NCBI RefSeq assembly: GCF_015477775.1
Contig: NZ_JADLQO010000010.1
Coordinates: 1 to 64,000 of the forward strand
Direction of reading: 5' to 3'
Length of the DNA stretch: 64,000 bases
DNA from: Nocardia abscessus
Lineage (GTDB): Bacteria > Actinomycetota > Actinomycetes > Mycobacteriales > Mycobacteriaceae
Of the stretch, positions 16,713 through 24,816 are shown one piece after another. Each line of letters begins with the position of its first letter. Position 1 is the stretch's first letter. The notes under the pieces were generated by a model. The model did no database searches. It was not told where the DNA came from and saw nothing but the letters and a program-made list of their open reading frames with translations. Position numbers and translations under genes: made by a program.

Positions 16713-16818
16713 GCCCGAACCACCTCACCTCAACCGGGGCCGCCGCCGAATCGGGCCGCCCTGACCAGTTCGATAAGAGGGTACCGGGCGGGCGTTCGGC
16801 GCGCATGCACCTCGCGCC

Positions 16819-18375
16819 TCAGCGCGCGGGCGCCGACCGGCGGCGGCGTCGCACGATCGGGCGGCGCAGCGAGCCGAATCGGCGCAGAATCCGCGGCCTG
16901 CGCACAGTGCGGTCGCACCACTCACCGAGCGTGACGCCGGCCGCCAGCGCGCAGCCGATGCCGAAGGCCGACAGCAGCTGGTTGCCTCCGATCAGCAGCT
17001 CGTCGTTGAGCAGGGCGTAGAGCCCGCGGTAGACCTTGAGGCCGGGTAGCAGCGGGGTGATGCCAGCGACGGCGACGACCAGCGGGGGCGTCAGCGCGCG
17101 GCGGGCCATCAGGCCACCGGCCAGGCCGACCAGCGTCGCGGCGACGCCGGAAGAGATCACGGGGCCGAATCCGGCCTGCTGGATGAGCAGGAAACAGATG
17201 GTGCCCGCGGCGCCGCTTCCCGCGGCCGCGGCCAGCGCCCGGCGTTCGGCGTAGCAGGCGAGCGCGAACGCAAGGGCGGCGACCGCACCGGCCACGATCT
17301 TCACCGGCAGGTCGGTGATGTCGCGGGCGGAGGACAGATAGACCGGTGGCACGGTGGCGTCGAGGAGATCGGCGACGTGCAGGGTGAGCGCGATGCCCGC
17401 GATGATGCCGCCGGTCATCATCATCACCTCGAGCATGCGGGCCGTCGCGGTGATCGGCGCACCGGTTATCGCGTCCTGCACCGAGCCGACCAGCTGCAAA
17501 CCGCTGAGCAGCACGGTGATTCCGGCGGCGATGATCAGGGTCGGGTCGACGTCGATCTGCAAACGCGCGGCCAGGCTCGCCAGCACGATGGCCGGAATCG
17601 CCGCTATGGCCCCGCCCACCATGTGCTGGAAGAAGAACGGCAGCCCGTAGCGGTTGAGGACGCGATTGGTGCGGTCGATCGCCGCGGTGGTCGCGAAACT
17701 GACCGCGGCCACCAGCGCGCCCGCGCCCAGCAGCGCGGCGATCGCCGCCGCCATCAACGACCACGCGGCGGTGGCGGTCCACCGCCGATACGGATGTGGC
17801 GCCGAGGTGATCGCGTCGAGCGCGGCGCGGGCCTGATTCGGGGGGACCACTTCGTTGCGGATCCGGCGGGTGAGCCGGTCCACGGCGGCGAGCCGGGTGA
17901 AATCCAGGGCGCGGTAGTGCACGATCCGCATGGTGCTCGCCGGTGGCAGCGCGGGCCCGCGGTCGGCCCAGATGCGGATGGCGTCGTAGGTGACGTCGAT
18001 GCTGCAGCGCGACAGCCCGTAGGTGGCGGCGATGAACCGTACCGTCGTGGTGGTGTCGACCACGCCGGTGCCGGAGGCGAGCACCACTTCGCCGACGCGG
18101 ACCGCTAGATCGAGGACTTCGGCCACCCGGGCGTCGTCGGTGAGATCGATCGGCTGCAACGGCGTCGGCGCGGTGACGATGGTGTCCGCGGTCGCCTGCC
18201 GGTCCGCGACCAGCAGGCCCACGGCCTGGCTGACGACGGGAATCGGCCGGGCGCGCCGCAGGCGAAGCCCGCGACGCCAGCCGAGGTGATCCACCCGTGC
18301 GGTGGTGACATCGCCTACGGAAGATGCGTCAGGACCCATGGACGCGAACCTAGTCATCCGATGTGCCGTTGGCAT
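16819..18375 (-). CDS. ThrE-family threonine/serine exporter
   Basis: A 518-residue integral membrane protein. The N-terminal soluble part (to about residue 190) contains GTGVVDTTTTVRFIAATYGL, typical of the ThrE cytosolic domain. About ten membrane helices follow, including AGALVAAVSFATTAAIDR, GGIIAGIALTLHVADLL and VVAVAGITPLLPGLKVYRGLYAL. The family exports threonine and serine using the proton gradient; Corynebacterium ThrE is the reference. Two further in-frame ATGs (MTRFASM and MGPDASS) are possible starts, and none has a strong ribosome site. The divergent LLM oxidoreductase gene and the KstR-like box lie just upstream. Confidence 0.88.
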   Translation of the reverse strand: MPTAHRMTRFASMGPDASSVGDVTTARVDHLGWRRGLRLRRARPIPVVSQAVGLLVADRQATADTIVTAPTPLQPIDLTDDARVAEVLDLAVRVGEVVLASGTGVVDTTTTVRFIAATYGLSRCSIDVTYDAIRIWADRGPALPPASTMRIVHYRALDFTRLAAVDRLTRRIRNEVVPPNQARAALDAITSAPHPYRRWTATAAWSLMAAAIAALLGAGALVAAVSFATTAAIDRTNRVLNRYGLPFFFQHMVGGAIAAIPAIVLASLAARLQIDVDPTLIIAAGITVLLSGLQLVGSVQDAITGAPITATARMLEVMMMTGGIIAGIALTLHVADLLDATVPPVYLSSARDITDLPVKIVAGAVAALAFALACYAERRALAAAAGSGAAGTICFLLIQQAGFGPVISSGVAATLVGLAGGLMARRALTPPLVVAVAGITPLLPGLKVYRGLYALLNDELLIGGNQLLSAFGIGCALAAGVTLGEWCDRTVRRPRILRRFGSLRRPIVRRRRRSAPAR

Positions 18376-18441
18376 CCGCGCGGGTCGGCGCGGGCGTACC
18401 TGCCCCGGCTCGGCCCTCTTGGTCGGACCGGCGAATCGTGG

Positions 18442-18455
18442 TAGAACTTGTTCTA
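18442..18455. promoter_or_regulatory. KstR-like operator
   Basis: TAGAACTTGTTCTA is a perfect 14-base palindrome and fits exactly the published KstR consensus TnnAACnnGTTnnA, the TetR-family repressor of cholesterol catabolism in Mycobacterium and Rhodococcus. It lies 25 bases upstream of the LLM oxidoreductase GTG start and 67 bases from the divergent exporter. KstR binding is inferred from motif identity and position; no kstR gene is in the window. Confidence 0.65.
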
Positions 18456-18479
18456 ATTTCAGCGATGGGAGCGCGTACG

Positions 18480-19334
18480 GTGCGGTACGGAATCGTGTTG
18501 TTCACCAGCGATCGGGGCATCACCCCCGCGGATGCGGCGGTGGCCGCCGAACGTGCCGGTTTCGACACGTTCTATGTGCCCGAGCACACCCACATCCCGG
18601 TGGTCCGCGCGGCGGCGCATCCGCGCACCGGTGACGCGAGCCTGCCCGACGACCGCTACCTTCGGACCCTCGACCCGTGGGTCGCGCTCGCCACCGCCGC
18701 GTCCGTGACCGAGCGCATCGGGTTGTCCACCGCGGTGGCGCTGCCCGCCGAACATCACCCGATCACGCTGGCCAAGACGATCGCCTCGCTGGACCACCTG
18801 TCCGGCGGCCGGGTCAGCCTCGGCGTCGGATTCGGCTGGAACACCGACGAATTGGCCCACCACGGCGTGCCGGCGGGCAAGCGCAGGACCGTGCTGCGCG
18901 AGCATCTGGAGGCGATGCGCGTGCTCTGGACCGAGGAGGAGGCCGGCTTCGACGGCGAGTTCGTCAGGTTCGGCGCGAGCTGGTCCTGGCCCAAGCCGGT
19001 GCAGAAGCGCATTCCGGTCCTGCTCGGCGCGGCGGGCACCGAGAAGAACTTCACCTGGCTGGCGAAGTACGCCGACGGATGGATCACCACGCCGACCGAG
19101 GACGGCTTGGACCAGAAGATCGACCTGCTGCACCGCGTGTGGCGCGAGTACGAGCGCGCGGACACCCCCGAGGTGGTCGCGCTCGCCGGTCGGCACGACG
19201 CCGAGCAGCTGGCTCGCTGGGCCGAATCCGGCGTCACCGAAGTGGTTTTCGGGCTGCCGGACCGCCCGGCGGAGGACGTGCGGGCCTACCTCACCCGGTT
19301 GGCGGGGAAACTCGGTATCGAGCACACCGAGTGA
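18480..19334 (+). CDS. LLM-class F420-dependent oxidoreductase
   Basis: A 284-residue TIM-barrel enzyme of the luciferase-like/F420 family, in the group of short proteins starting MRYGIVLFTSDRGITPA. The signature VSLGVGFGWNTDELAHHGV and the LLGAAGTEKNFTWLAKYADGWI cofactor region are intact. The GTG start is preferred: GGGAG lies nine bases ahead and homologues begin with RYG. An in-frame ATG 15 bases upstream is the alternative. A KstR-type operator lies directly upstream, suggesting use in steroid breakdown, where F420-linked oxidoreductases (for example Rv3520c) are known regulon members. Its reaction is unknown. A hairpin overlaps the stop codon. Confidence 0.88.
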   Translation: MRYGIVLFTSDRGITPADAAVAAERAGFDTFYVPEHTHIPVVRAAAHPRTGDASLPDDRYLRTLDPWVALATAASVTERIGLSTAVALPAEHHPITLAKTIASLDHLSGGRVSLGVGFGWNTDELAHHGVPAGKRRTVLREHLEAMRVLWTEEEAGFDGEFVRFGASWSWPKPVQKRIPVLLGAAGTEKNFTWLAKYADGWITTPTEDGLDQKIDLLHRVWREYERADTPEVVALAGRHDAEQLARWAESGVTEVVFGLPDRPAEDVRAYLTRLAGKLGIEHTE

Positions 19335-19350
19335 CGCGCTGACGCGTCAC
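19331..19350 (+). terminator. Hairpin overlapping the LLM gene stop codon
   Basis: GTGACGCG pairs perfectly with CGCGTCAC around CTGA. The left arm contains the TGA stop of the oxidoreductase gene. There is no T run, but its position makes it a likely terminator. The hexanucleotide repeat begins 12 bases later. Confidence 0.55.
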
Positions 19351-19362
19351 CCCGGAGGATCT

Positions 19363-19427
<65 letters not shown>

Positions 19428-19447
19428 CGGCTGACGGCTGGACGCGG

Positions 19448-21352
19448 TCAGCCGCGTCGGCGCAGCACCAGCACGCCCGCGATGACGCCGACCACGACGA
19501 CGGCGATCGCGCCGAGACCCGCGACAAGCAGCCATTCGCTCCGTGACTCCGTTGCCGCGCCTGCGGCGGCCACCGCGTCGGTGCGCCGCGCGGCGCGCTG
19601 TGTGTCGCCTTTTTCCCCGAAGACTCCGTCGGCGATGCCGGAGGAATACGTGGGCCCGGGTTCCTGGCCGCCGGTGACGGTCAGATCCAGCCGGACCGGC
19701 ACCGGCGCCGCGTCGCCCTGCTCGAAGGTCGAGCCGACCTTCACCGCGATGTAGTACCAGCCCGGCACCGATTGCCCGCGGGCCTTGCTGTGGTCGGCGG
19801 TCCGATTGGCGTAGCGAATGGGGACCGTCGCCATCGCGTCCCTCGTCGGCAGCACGGTGTCGGTGCCGGTGTAGGCGGCGAAATCGGACTCGATCTCCTG
19901 ACGGATCGGGCTGTAGAGGGTGGTGCGGATATTGGAGACGTTGGCCAGGCCGCGCCCACCGTTGCCGCCGTAGTGCACGCGGTAGGCCAGGCCCTGGCCC
20001 CAGTCCAGCCGGACACGGTAGAACACGAACTCGCCCTGGCGCAGGGTGTCGGTGTAGCGACCGCTGCGGGGCAGCGGTGCGGCCACGTTGAACGATCCGC
20101 CGCCGGTTACGGGCGTGCCGGAACCGGTGGGCTCGGTGAAGGCGGTGGGCGTGGTCGTAGCCCTCGGGCCCGGGTCGGTCACCCCTGGCTCGATACCGAC
20201 CAGCAACTCGACCGGTAGGCGCTCCGGGACGCCCGCCGAGATCTTGTCCCAGGTCACGGCGAAGGAGTAGCGGCCGCCGCCACGGCACTTGTCGCCGCTC
20301 GCGCTGCCGCTGCGCTCTTTGGTCGCGCCGTCCCAGGTCTTGGCGATGGTGAGCGCCGCGCCGTCACTGGATTTGGTGGTCAGCTCATTTTCGAAGACAT
20401 GGCAGTCCTGGCCGTCCGCGCCGTACACGCGCAATTGCAAGGTGTTCAGATCCTCGGTGGCGGAGACGTCCCGGACGCGCGGGAACGACACCGTGCCACT
20501 GAAGTAGGCGGTCGCTCCCGCGGGCACGTCGACGGACCAGTACCGCTTCTCCTTCTGACCGATGGTGTCGAGGTACTGACCGGGTGCGGCGACGGGTGCG
20601 GTCTCGTGCGAGCCGGTGCCGGTGATCGGTGTTCCCGCCGCACGGTAGTTGCGCAGGGCCGCGGCGCTCACGCGCGGCAGCACCCGCTCCAGCGCGCGAC
20701 CGTCGGCGGCGTCGGTATAAGTGCCGCCGGTGGCCTGCGCCATGCAGGTCAGCTGGTTGCGGGCGGCGGCGTCCACCGCGAACCCGATGGCGTGCACGAC
20801 CAGATCGATGCCGCGCTGCTTCACTTCGCGTGCGATTTCGCACGCGTCGGGTGGGGCGCAGGTGTCCTCGCCGTCGGAGACCAGCACGATCGAGCGCGGG
20901 CCCGAGCCGGGCATGGCATCGGCGGCCTGCCGCAGCGCGGGACCCATGGGCGTCCAGCCGCGCGCCTGGATGCCGTCGACGGCGGCGGTCAGCGCGGCCT
21001 TGTCGAGCGGGTCGGCGCGCCGCAGCAGGTGGACGTCCCGGCATCCGGCGGCTTTCTCCGCCTCGGCGTTCCCGGTGCCCGTGCCGTAAGTGACGAGGCC
21101 GACCTTCGACTCTGCGGGCGCGGCTGCGACGAACGCGCGTACCGCGTTCTTCGCCGCATCCATCATGGTGCCCGCCGGGTCCGGCCGCTGCATCGATCCG
21201 GAGGCATCCAGGATCAGCATGGTCGGCGCGTAGCTCGGTGGCTGCTCGGTCCGGTCCGGCTGTGCCGCCGCGCCGGGTGCGGCGAGTGCCGCACCGATCA
21301 GGCAGGCGGTGAGCACGGCGATGAGCTGGGTGAATCTCGGCATGATCCTCAT
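19448..21352 (-). CDS. Secreted, membrane-tethered VWA-domain protein
   Basis: A 634-residue surface protein. An N-terminal signal peptide (FTQLIAVLTACLIGAALAAPGAAAQ) is followed by a von Willebrand A domain with an intact metal site: DASGS, then TPMG, then VSDGED. The central and C-terminal extracellular part is beta-rich, and a single membrane helix (LLVAGLGAIAVVVVGVIAGVLVL) with an RRRG tail anchors the C-terminus. Related proteins are common in Streptomyces and Rhodococcus; ligands are unknown, and adhesion or cell-envelope assembly is plausible. Starts at MRIMPRF or, three codons on, MPRF are both possible. The 3' end abuts the hexanucleotide repeat. Confidence 0.85.
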   Translation of the reverse strand: MRIMPRFTQLIAVLTACLIGAALAAPGAAAQPDRTEQPPSYAPTMLILDASGSMQRPDPAGTMMDAAKNAVRAFVAAAPAESKVGLVTYGTGTGNAEAEKAAGCRDVHLLRRADPLDKAALTAAVDGIQARGWTPMGPALRQAADAMPGSGPRSIVLVSDGEDTCAPPDACEIAREVKQRGIDLVVHAIGFAVDAAARNQLTCMAQATGGTYTDAADGRALERVLPRVSAAALRNYRAAGTPITGTGSHETAPVAAPGQYLDTIGQKEKRYWSVDVPAGATAYFSGTVSFPRVRDVSATEDLNTLQLRVYGADGQDCHVFENELTTKSSDGAALTIAKTWDGATKERSGSASGDKCRGGGRYSFAVTWDKISAGVPERLPVELLVGIEPGVTDPGPRATTTPTAFTEPTGSGTPVTGGGSFNVAAPLPRSGRYTDTLRQGEFVFYRVRLDWGQGLAYRVHYGGNGGRGLANVSNIRTTLYSPIRQEIESDFAAYTGTDTVLPTRDAMATVPIRYANRTADHSKARGQSVPGWYYIAVKVGSTFEQGDAAPVPVRLDLTVTGGQEPGPTYSSGIADGVFGEKGDTQRAARRTDAVAAAGAATESRSEWLLVAGLGAIAVVVVGVIAGVLVLRRRG

Positions 21353-21496
21353 CGATGGTTCGCCTGCGATGTCGCACGGCACGGCAATTCGGTCCCGGTG
21401 ACCGTATTGGCCGGTCGCGCCGCCGCGCGAGTCGAACTGCCCCTGGACGGGAAGTGGCCCGCGCGAAGAGGCTTCGCGCGGGCCACCGAGACACTG

Positions 21497-23131
21497 TCAG
21501 CGCAGGTCGCGCCTGCGGAACGCGGCGATGCCGACGACGAGCAGGACTGCCGCGCTCGCGAGCAGCCACAGCACCGGCTGCGCCTGGAACCCGGCGCCGG
21601 GCACCTTCGGCGGATGGACGAAGGGCACCAGATCGACCATCCATTGCGGTAGGCCGTCCAGCGAACCGACGAAGAAGATCACCACCATGGCGCTGAGCAC
21701 ACCCCACGCGATCGGTGCGAACCGCGGTGCGACCCCGTAGAGCGCCACGGCGATGCCGGTGACGACCCAGACCGCGGGCACCTGCACGGCCGCCGCGCCG
21801 ATCGACTGCGCGAGCTTCGTGCCGAGGTCGCCGTCGGAGGCGCCGTAGACGATGCCGATCGTCACACCGGAGACCAGCAGTGCCGCCGCGGGCCCGAGCA
21901 GCGCGAAGCCGATGTGGCTCAGCGCGTAACGAACACGGCCGACTGCGCCGGAGAGGGTGGCCTCGACCCGCGCGCTGGACTCCTCGTCGTGCAGCCGCAG
22001 CGCGGCGGAGATCGAGTAGGCGGACGCGGCCGCGGCCAGCATCGTGATCGCGTAGGTGATGAAGGACTCCTGGAGCTGCTGTGAGCCGCCCATCCGGGTG
22101 ACCATGTCACGGATGGACGCGCTGCCGTCGAGCATGTCGCCGACGCTGTTCACCGCACCGCCGATCAGCAGCCCGTAGAGGGCGAAGCCCACCGTCCACG
22201 CCAGCAGGGTGCCGCGCTGCAATCGCCAGGCCAGGCCGAGCGGGCCGGACAAGCCCGGCGCCGCTGCGCGCGGTCCCGGACGCTCCGCGATGAGCCCCGA
22301 ACCGACGTCGCGGTTGCTCAGCAACGTGTACGCGCCCGCGGTCCCCAGCGCCGCGACGGCGGCGCACGGGATCAGCACCCACCAGCGTTCGTCGGCGTAC
22401 GGGCGGATCTGCAAGGACCATCCGATCGGTGAGAACCAGGACAGCACGCCGTTTCCGGCATCGCCGACCGCCCGCAGGGCGAAGGCCGCGCCGAGGGCGC
22501 TGAACGCGACGCCGCGCGCCACTCGCGCACCGGCGCTCACCTGGGCGGCGACCGCGGCGACGGCGGCCCAGACGATGCCCGACGCCGCCAGGGCCGCGCC
22601 GAAGGCCACCGATCCCGTGCCGGGCAGGTCGGCGGCGTAGAGCGACAGGGCGCACACGATTCCGGCCAGCAGCGCCCCGGCGTAGGTCATGATCAGGGTG
22701 GCGGTGAGGCCCGCGTAGCGTCCGATGCTGGTGGCGCCCACCAGTTCCGCGCGTCCGGTCTCCTCCTCGACCCTGGTGTGCCGGATCACCGTGAGCACGG
22801 TGGCGATGGCGATCATGGTGTACATGGCGCCGGCTTTCCAGGTGCCGATCGACCCGAGCGCGGAGCTGAACACCGGGCCGTACATGGCGATCAGCGCGGG
22901 GCTGTCGGCCGTGGTGCGCGCGAAGCTGTCCAGGGAGGCCTGGTTGTCGTAGAGGTCCTTCACGCTGACGACCTGGAACGCGGGCATCAGCCCGATCAGC
23001 AGCGTCCACAGTGGCAGCACGATCCGGTCGCGCCGCAGGCACAGTCGCAGCAGCCGCCCGGTGCCCGCGAAGTCGCCGGATACGCCGAATGCCGGTACCG
23101 CTGTGGCGCGGCCGGCGGTGGCGGTGGTCAT
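21497..23131 (-). CDS. ABC transporter permease (exporter, Rv1217c-like)
   Basis: A 544-residue membrane protein of the polyketide-antibiotic exporter type (COG3559), with about 12 predicted helices in two similar halves. Conserved blocks include VEEETGRAELVGATSIGRYAG in the first half and LRLHDEESSARVEATLSGAVGR in the second, the paired cytoplasmic loops that contact the ATPase. Size and neighbours match M. tuberculosis Rv1217c. It overlaps the ATPase gene by ATGA and is the last gene of a TetR-ATPase-permease operon. Likely role: efflux of hydrophobic drugs or toxic lipids. Confidence 0.9.
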   Translation of the reverse strand: MTTATAGRATAVPAFGVSGDFAGTGRLLRLCLRRDRIVLPLWTLLIGLMPAFQVVSVKDLYDNQASLDSFARTTADSPALIAMYGPVFSSALGSIGTWKAGAMYTMIAIATVLTVIRHTRVEEETGRAELVGATSIGRYAGLTATLIMTYAGALLAGIVCALSLYAADLPGTGSVAFGAALAASGIVWAAVAAVAAQVSAGARVARGVAFSALGAAFALRAVGDAGNGVLSWFSPIGWSLQIRPYADERWWVLIPCAAVAALGTAGAYTLLSNRDVGSGLIAERPGPRAAAPGLSGPLGLAWRLQRGTLLAWTVGFALYGLLIGGAVNSVGDMLDGSASIRDMVTRMGGSQQLQESFITYAITMLAAAASAYSISAALRLHDEESSARVEATLSGAVGRVRYALSHIGFALLGPAAALLVSGVTIGIVYGASDGDLGTKLAQSIGAAAVQVPAVWVVTGIAVALYGVAPRFAPIAWGVLSAMVVIFFVGSLDGLPQWMVDLVPFVHPPKVPGAGFQAQPVLWLLASAAVLLVVGIAAFRRRDLR

Positions 23132-24060
23132 GCTCGCACCTTCTCCCCGGTGGCCGCGGTGGACTCGGCGTCGTGGCCGTCGACGTGGTAGTGCCGCAGG
23201 AACAGCTCCTCGAGCGTCGGCGGCGTGCTGGTCAGGCTGCGCACGCCGGCATCGCCGAGCACCCGGATCAGCTCGCCCAGGTGCTCGTTGTCGACTTGGC
23301 AGCGCAGCGTGTGGTCGTCGAATTCGATGTCCTCCACGCCCGGGATGCGGCTCAGATCGCCTGCGTCGCCGATCAATTCGGCGGTGATCGAGGTGCGCGA
23401 GAGGTGGCGCAGATCCGACAGCGAGCCGCTCTCCACCGTGCGCCCGGCCCGGATGATGGTCACCCGCTCACACAGCACTTCGACCTCGGACAGGATGTGA
23501 CTGGACAGCAGGACGGTGGCGCCGCGCTCTTGCGCCTCGTGCACGCTCTCTCGGAAGACCTGCTCCATCAGCGGATCCAGACCCGAGGTCGGCTCGTCGA
23601 GCAGCAGCAGCCGCGCGTCCGAGGCCAGCGCGGCGACCAGCGCGACCTTCTGGCGGTTGCCCTTGGAGTAGGTGCGTGCCTTCTTGCGCGGGTCCAGGTC
23701 GAAGCGCTCGATCAGCTCGTCGCGCCGCTGCGCGTTGATGCCGCCGCGCATCCGGGCCAGCAGGTCGATGGTCTCGCCACCGGACAGCGACGGCCAGAGC
23801 GTGACATCGCCTGGGACGTAAGCCAATTCACGATGCAGCGCGACCGCGTCGGCCCATGGGTCGCGGCCGAACAACCGGGCCTGTCCTCCCGTGGCGCGCA
23901 GGATGCCGAGCAATACTCGGATGGTGGTCGACTTGCCCGCGCCATTGGGGCCGAGGAAGCCGTGGATCTCGCCGTCGGCGACCGTGAGGTCGAGGCCGTC
24001 CAGCGCGGTGACGTGACCGAAAGTCTTGCGGAGGCCGCGGACTTCGATGATGTCGGACAT
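23128..24060 (-). CDS. ABC transporter ATP-binding protein (Rv1218c-like)
   Basis: A 310-residue ATPase. Walker A is GPNGAGKST, the signature loop is YSKGNRQKV, Walker B is LLLLDEPTSG, and the H-loop is SSHIL. The C-terminal extension (about residues 215-300) is the domain seen in drug-exporter ATPases. TGATG joins it to the TetR gene by one base; a GTG one codon upstream would give a 4-base overlap instead. It energises the permease encoded downstream. M. tuberculosis Rv1218c, a close counterpart in size and context, exports several classes of inhibitors. Confidence 0.93.
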   Translation of the reverse strand: MSDIIEVRGLRKTFGHVTALDGLDLTVADGEIHGFLGPNGAGKSTTIRVLLGILRATGGQARLFGRDPWADAVALHRELAYVPGDVTLWPSLSGGETIDLLARMRGGINAQRRDELIERFDLDPRKKARTYSKGNRQKVALVAALASDARLLLLDEPTSGLDPLMEQVFRESVHEAQERGATVLLSSHILSEVEVLCERVTIIRAGRTVESGSLSDLRHLSRTSITAELIGDAGDLSRIPGVEDIEFDDHTLRCQVDNEHLGELIRVLGDAGVRSLTSTPPTLEELFLRHYHVDGHDAESTAATGEKVRA

Positions 24061-24713
24061 CACTTCTCCTTGGTGAATGTGTCCAAGATCGTGGAATCGG
24101 TGAGCAGACCCTGGGTGTAGAACTCCAGGGCTGGTGGGGTGAGTTCTTCGGTGAGGTCGCGAATCGCCTTGCGAAAGTCGATCTTTTCGTCGCGGTGCTG
24201 GCGCATCTGCATGTACAGCAAGGTGGCGCCGACGTTCAGCATCATCAGATATCGGGCGCGCGCCGCCGGGTCGCGACTCGGCTTGATCGTGCCCGCCTCG
24301 ACCGCCTTCTCCAGATACCCCTCGGCATCGGCGGCCATGTGCTCGAACAGTGATTCCGCCATCGGTCCGCCCGCTTGCAGGCTGCGCACCATATAGGCGA
24401 CCAGTGGCGCGTAGGACTCGATCTCGGCGAGGGCGTCGAGCATGCCCGCCTTGACCGACGACGCGGTGATCGCCTTGACCTTCTCGTCGCGGATCAACTG
24501 CAGTACCCGGTCGTCGCAGGCGGCGCGCAGGCCGTCCTTGGAACCGAAGTGATGGTTGACCAACCCGGGCGAGACGCCGGCGGCGGCGGCGATCTTGCGG
24601 ACTCCGACTTGGAATCCGTGCTCGCCGAACACCTCGATCGCGGTATCGCGAATGCGCGCCGCGGTGGTCAGATCGTCGGGGGATCCTTGCGGAACGGGCT
24701 GTTGGTTAAACAC
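24060..24713 (-). CDS. TetR-family regulator of ABC efflux operon (RaaS/Rv1219c-like)
   Basis: A 217-residue repressor. The HTH is VGVRKIAAAAGVSPGLVNHHFGSKDGLR. Its closest match by eye is M. tuberculosis Rv1219c (RaaS), which controls the Rv1218c-Rv1217c exporter from the same operon order. The GTG start lies only about ten bases downstream of a good -10 hexamer, so the message may be nearly leaderless. Two copies of TTAAACAnnnGTTCA flank that hexamer, consistent with autorepression. RaaS responds to hydrophobic compounds and affects long-term survival under drugs; the same role here is inference. Confidence 0.9.
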   Translation of the reverse strand: MFNQQPVPQGSPDDLTTAARIRDTAIEVFGEHGFQVGVRKIAAAAGVSPGLVNHHFGSKDGLRAACDDRVLQLIRDEKVKAITASSVKAGMLDALAEIESYAPLVAYMVRSLQAGGPMAESLFEHMAADAEGYLEKAVEAGTIKPSRDPAARARYLMMLNVGATLLYMQMRQHRDEKIDFRKAIRDLTEELTPPALEFYTQGLLTDSTILDTFTKEK

Positions 24714-24752
24714 ATGTTCAGTATATTAAACAGTCGTTCAATGGTCTAGCAA
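24706..24752 (-). promoter_or_regulatory. Promoter and direct-repeat operator of the efflux operon
   Basis: On the minus strand, TTGCTA (24752-24747) and TAATAT (24728-24723) are separated by 18 bases, a good vegetative promoter. TTAAACACATGTTCA (24706-24720) and TTAAACAGTCGTTCA (24726-24740) are direct repeats 20 bases apart that cover the -10 and the GTG start codon at 24713. Each repeat is also a loose AAC...GTT inverted repeat. Binding by the encoded TetR protein would block RNA polymerase directly. Motifs are seen; regulator assignment is inferred. Confidence 0.6.
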
Positions 24753-24816
24753 GACCCCGTCTCCGACTTGTCGTGCGTCACGGTTTGCCGCCGGTGTACC
24801 GGGCTATCGTCGAGAC

